The notes below the pieces were generated by a model, which was not told the DNA's origin, made no database searches, and worked only from the letters and a program-made list of their open reading frames with translations. From JBALVO01 sp036961445 (GTDB lineage: Bacteria; Pseudomonadota; Gammaproteobacteria; Pseudomonadales; Halieaceae), in contig JBALVO010000165.1 in NCBI GenBank assembly GCA_036961445.1, forward strand, positions 1-6,586: a stretch of 6,586 bases of DNA, in the 5' to 3' direction. Both the position numbers and the translations under genes were made by a program. Of this stretch, positions 6,089 through 6,586 are shown in pieces (position 1 is the first letter of the stretch; each line of letters starts with the position of its first letter).

Positions 6089-6514
6089 TCAGCCCTCGTC
6101 CCAGTAGCGGGTCATTTCCAGATAAAGGAAGGAAGCAGACCAGGTAATGAGTACCAGTCCAGTGAGAGACTCCAGTCCTGTCAGAAACCGCAAATCGCCA
6201 TAGGGTTCTATGTCCCCAAAGCCCAATGTAGTGAAGGTAGTGAACGAAAAATACACGCAATCGAGCAGGCTGCCGTCAAAGTTACCCTCCAGACGCCCCC
6301 AACCCGGGGCTCGATGCATCAGGTAGAAAGAAATAGCGAATATCCACACCTCGACGGCATGGGCAGTGAGCGCAACAAAAACGCCCATGACTATCCTAAA
6401 GCGATGCCGAATTTTTAGTTTTGGCATCAGCAAAGTGATTTGATGCAAAAACTCATAATGGATCACCACCGTAAGCCCGATGACGAAAAGGTTAATGATG
6501 AAAACCAGCAGCAC
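6089..6514 (-). CDS. Small pore-loop potassium-type ion channel protein
   Basis: A 141-aa inner-membrane protein of the Ion_trans_2 (two-TM potassium channel) type. Hydrophobic segments lie at about 2-20, 42-66 and 112-132. Between the last two is a pore helix and selectivity filter, TTLGFGD (95-101), matching the T-x-G-(Y/F)-G-D signature of potassium-selective pores. It would assemble as an oligomer, presumably a tetramer. There is no cytosolic RCK/TrkA or cyclic-nucleotide domain, so gating cannot be inferred. The start is the GTG at 6514: an in-frame TAA directly precedes it, so the protein cannot begin earlier, and AGGGA (minus strand, 6529-6525) lies 10 bases upstream. It converges on selD and has no evident functional tie to it. 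The family is clear; ion preference is inferred from the filter only. Confidence 0.82.
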   Translation of the reverse strand: MLLVFIINLFVIGLTVVIHYEFLHQITLLMPKLKIRHRFRIVMGVFVALTAHAVEVWIFAISFYLMHRAPGWGRLEGNFDGSLLDCVYFSFTTFTTLGFGDIEPYGDLRFLTGLESLTGLVLITWSASFLYLEMTRYWDEG

Positions 6515-6572
6515 TTATTCAAGGTCCCTGATGCGATAGCAAGTGCCTACTGTAACTCTTTTTGCCGCGCAC

Positions 6573-6586
6573 AAAAAAGCCCCGAC
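6573..6586 (-). terminator. Probable partial terminator at the right edge
   Basis: On the minus strand GTCGGGGC is followed directly by six T residues, the appearance of the second stem arm and U-tract of an intrinsic terminator. The other arm would lie beyond the window, so this likely ends a minus-strand gene to the right, or is one side of a bidirectional terminator. Confidence 0.45.

Overview
The window looks like the chromosome of a gammaproteobacterium, plausibly a marine one. The reasons are a full-length RdgC, a SelU that can be aligned closely by eye with the E. coli protein as I remember it (same length, catalytic Cys at the same residue number), moderately GC-rich codon use, and tight gene packing. 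Genus-level placement is a guess. I see no insertion sequence, CRISPR array, tRNA or rRNA, and no abrupt change in composition.

Layout. (1) 47-1540, minus: a 497-aa FAD-dependent oxidoreductase of the fumarate reductase/3-ketosteroid dehydrogenase superfamily, with its own well-formed sigma70-type promoter at 1605-1633. (2) 1541-1782: a divergent intergenic region with that promoter and one or two candidate promoters firing rightward. (3) 1783-6010, plus: a compact three-gene run, rdgC (recombination-associated protein), selU/mnmH (tRNA 2-selenouridine synthase) and a fused gene whose N-terminal half is an NADH-dehydrogenase-like flavoprotein domain and whose C-terminal half is a complete SelD (selenophosphate synthetase). 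Gaps are 9 and 4 bases, so co-transcription is likely. (4) 6011-6088: a short convergent spacer with an 18-bp perfect palindrome over the selD stop codon and a second small hairpin. (5) 6089-6514, minus: a small pore-loop cation (potassium-type) channel. (6) 6515-6586: upstream region of the channel, plus what looks like the tail of a neighbour's terminator at the edge.

How the genes work together. SelD makes selenophosphate from selenide and ATP. SelU uses it to replace the 2-thio group of wobble uridines in tRNA with selenium. The two adjacent genes therefore form a self-contained tRNA-selenation cassette. No selA, selB or selC is in the window, so selenoprotein synthesis cannot be judged. 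The point of most interest is the flavoprotein domain fused to SelD. This architecture is known (TIGR03169, 'Nterm_to_SelD'), but its biochemical role is, to my knowledge, undefined. A redox step feeding selenium to SelD is the natural hypothesis. The placement of rdgC at the head of the operon is the second point worth a look.
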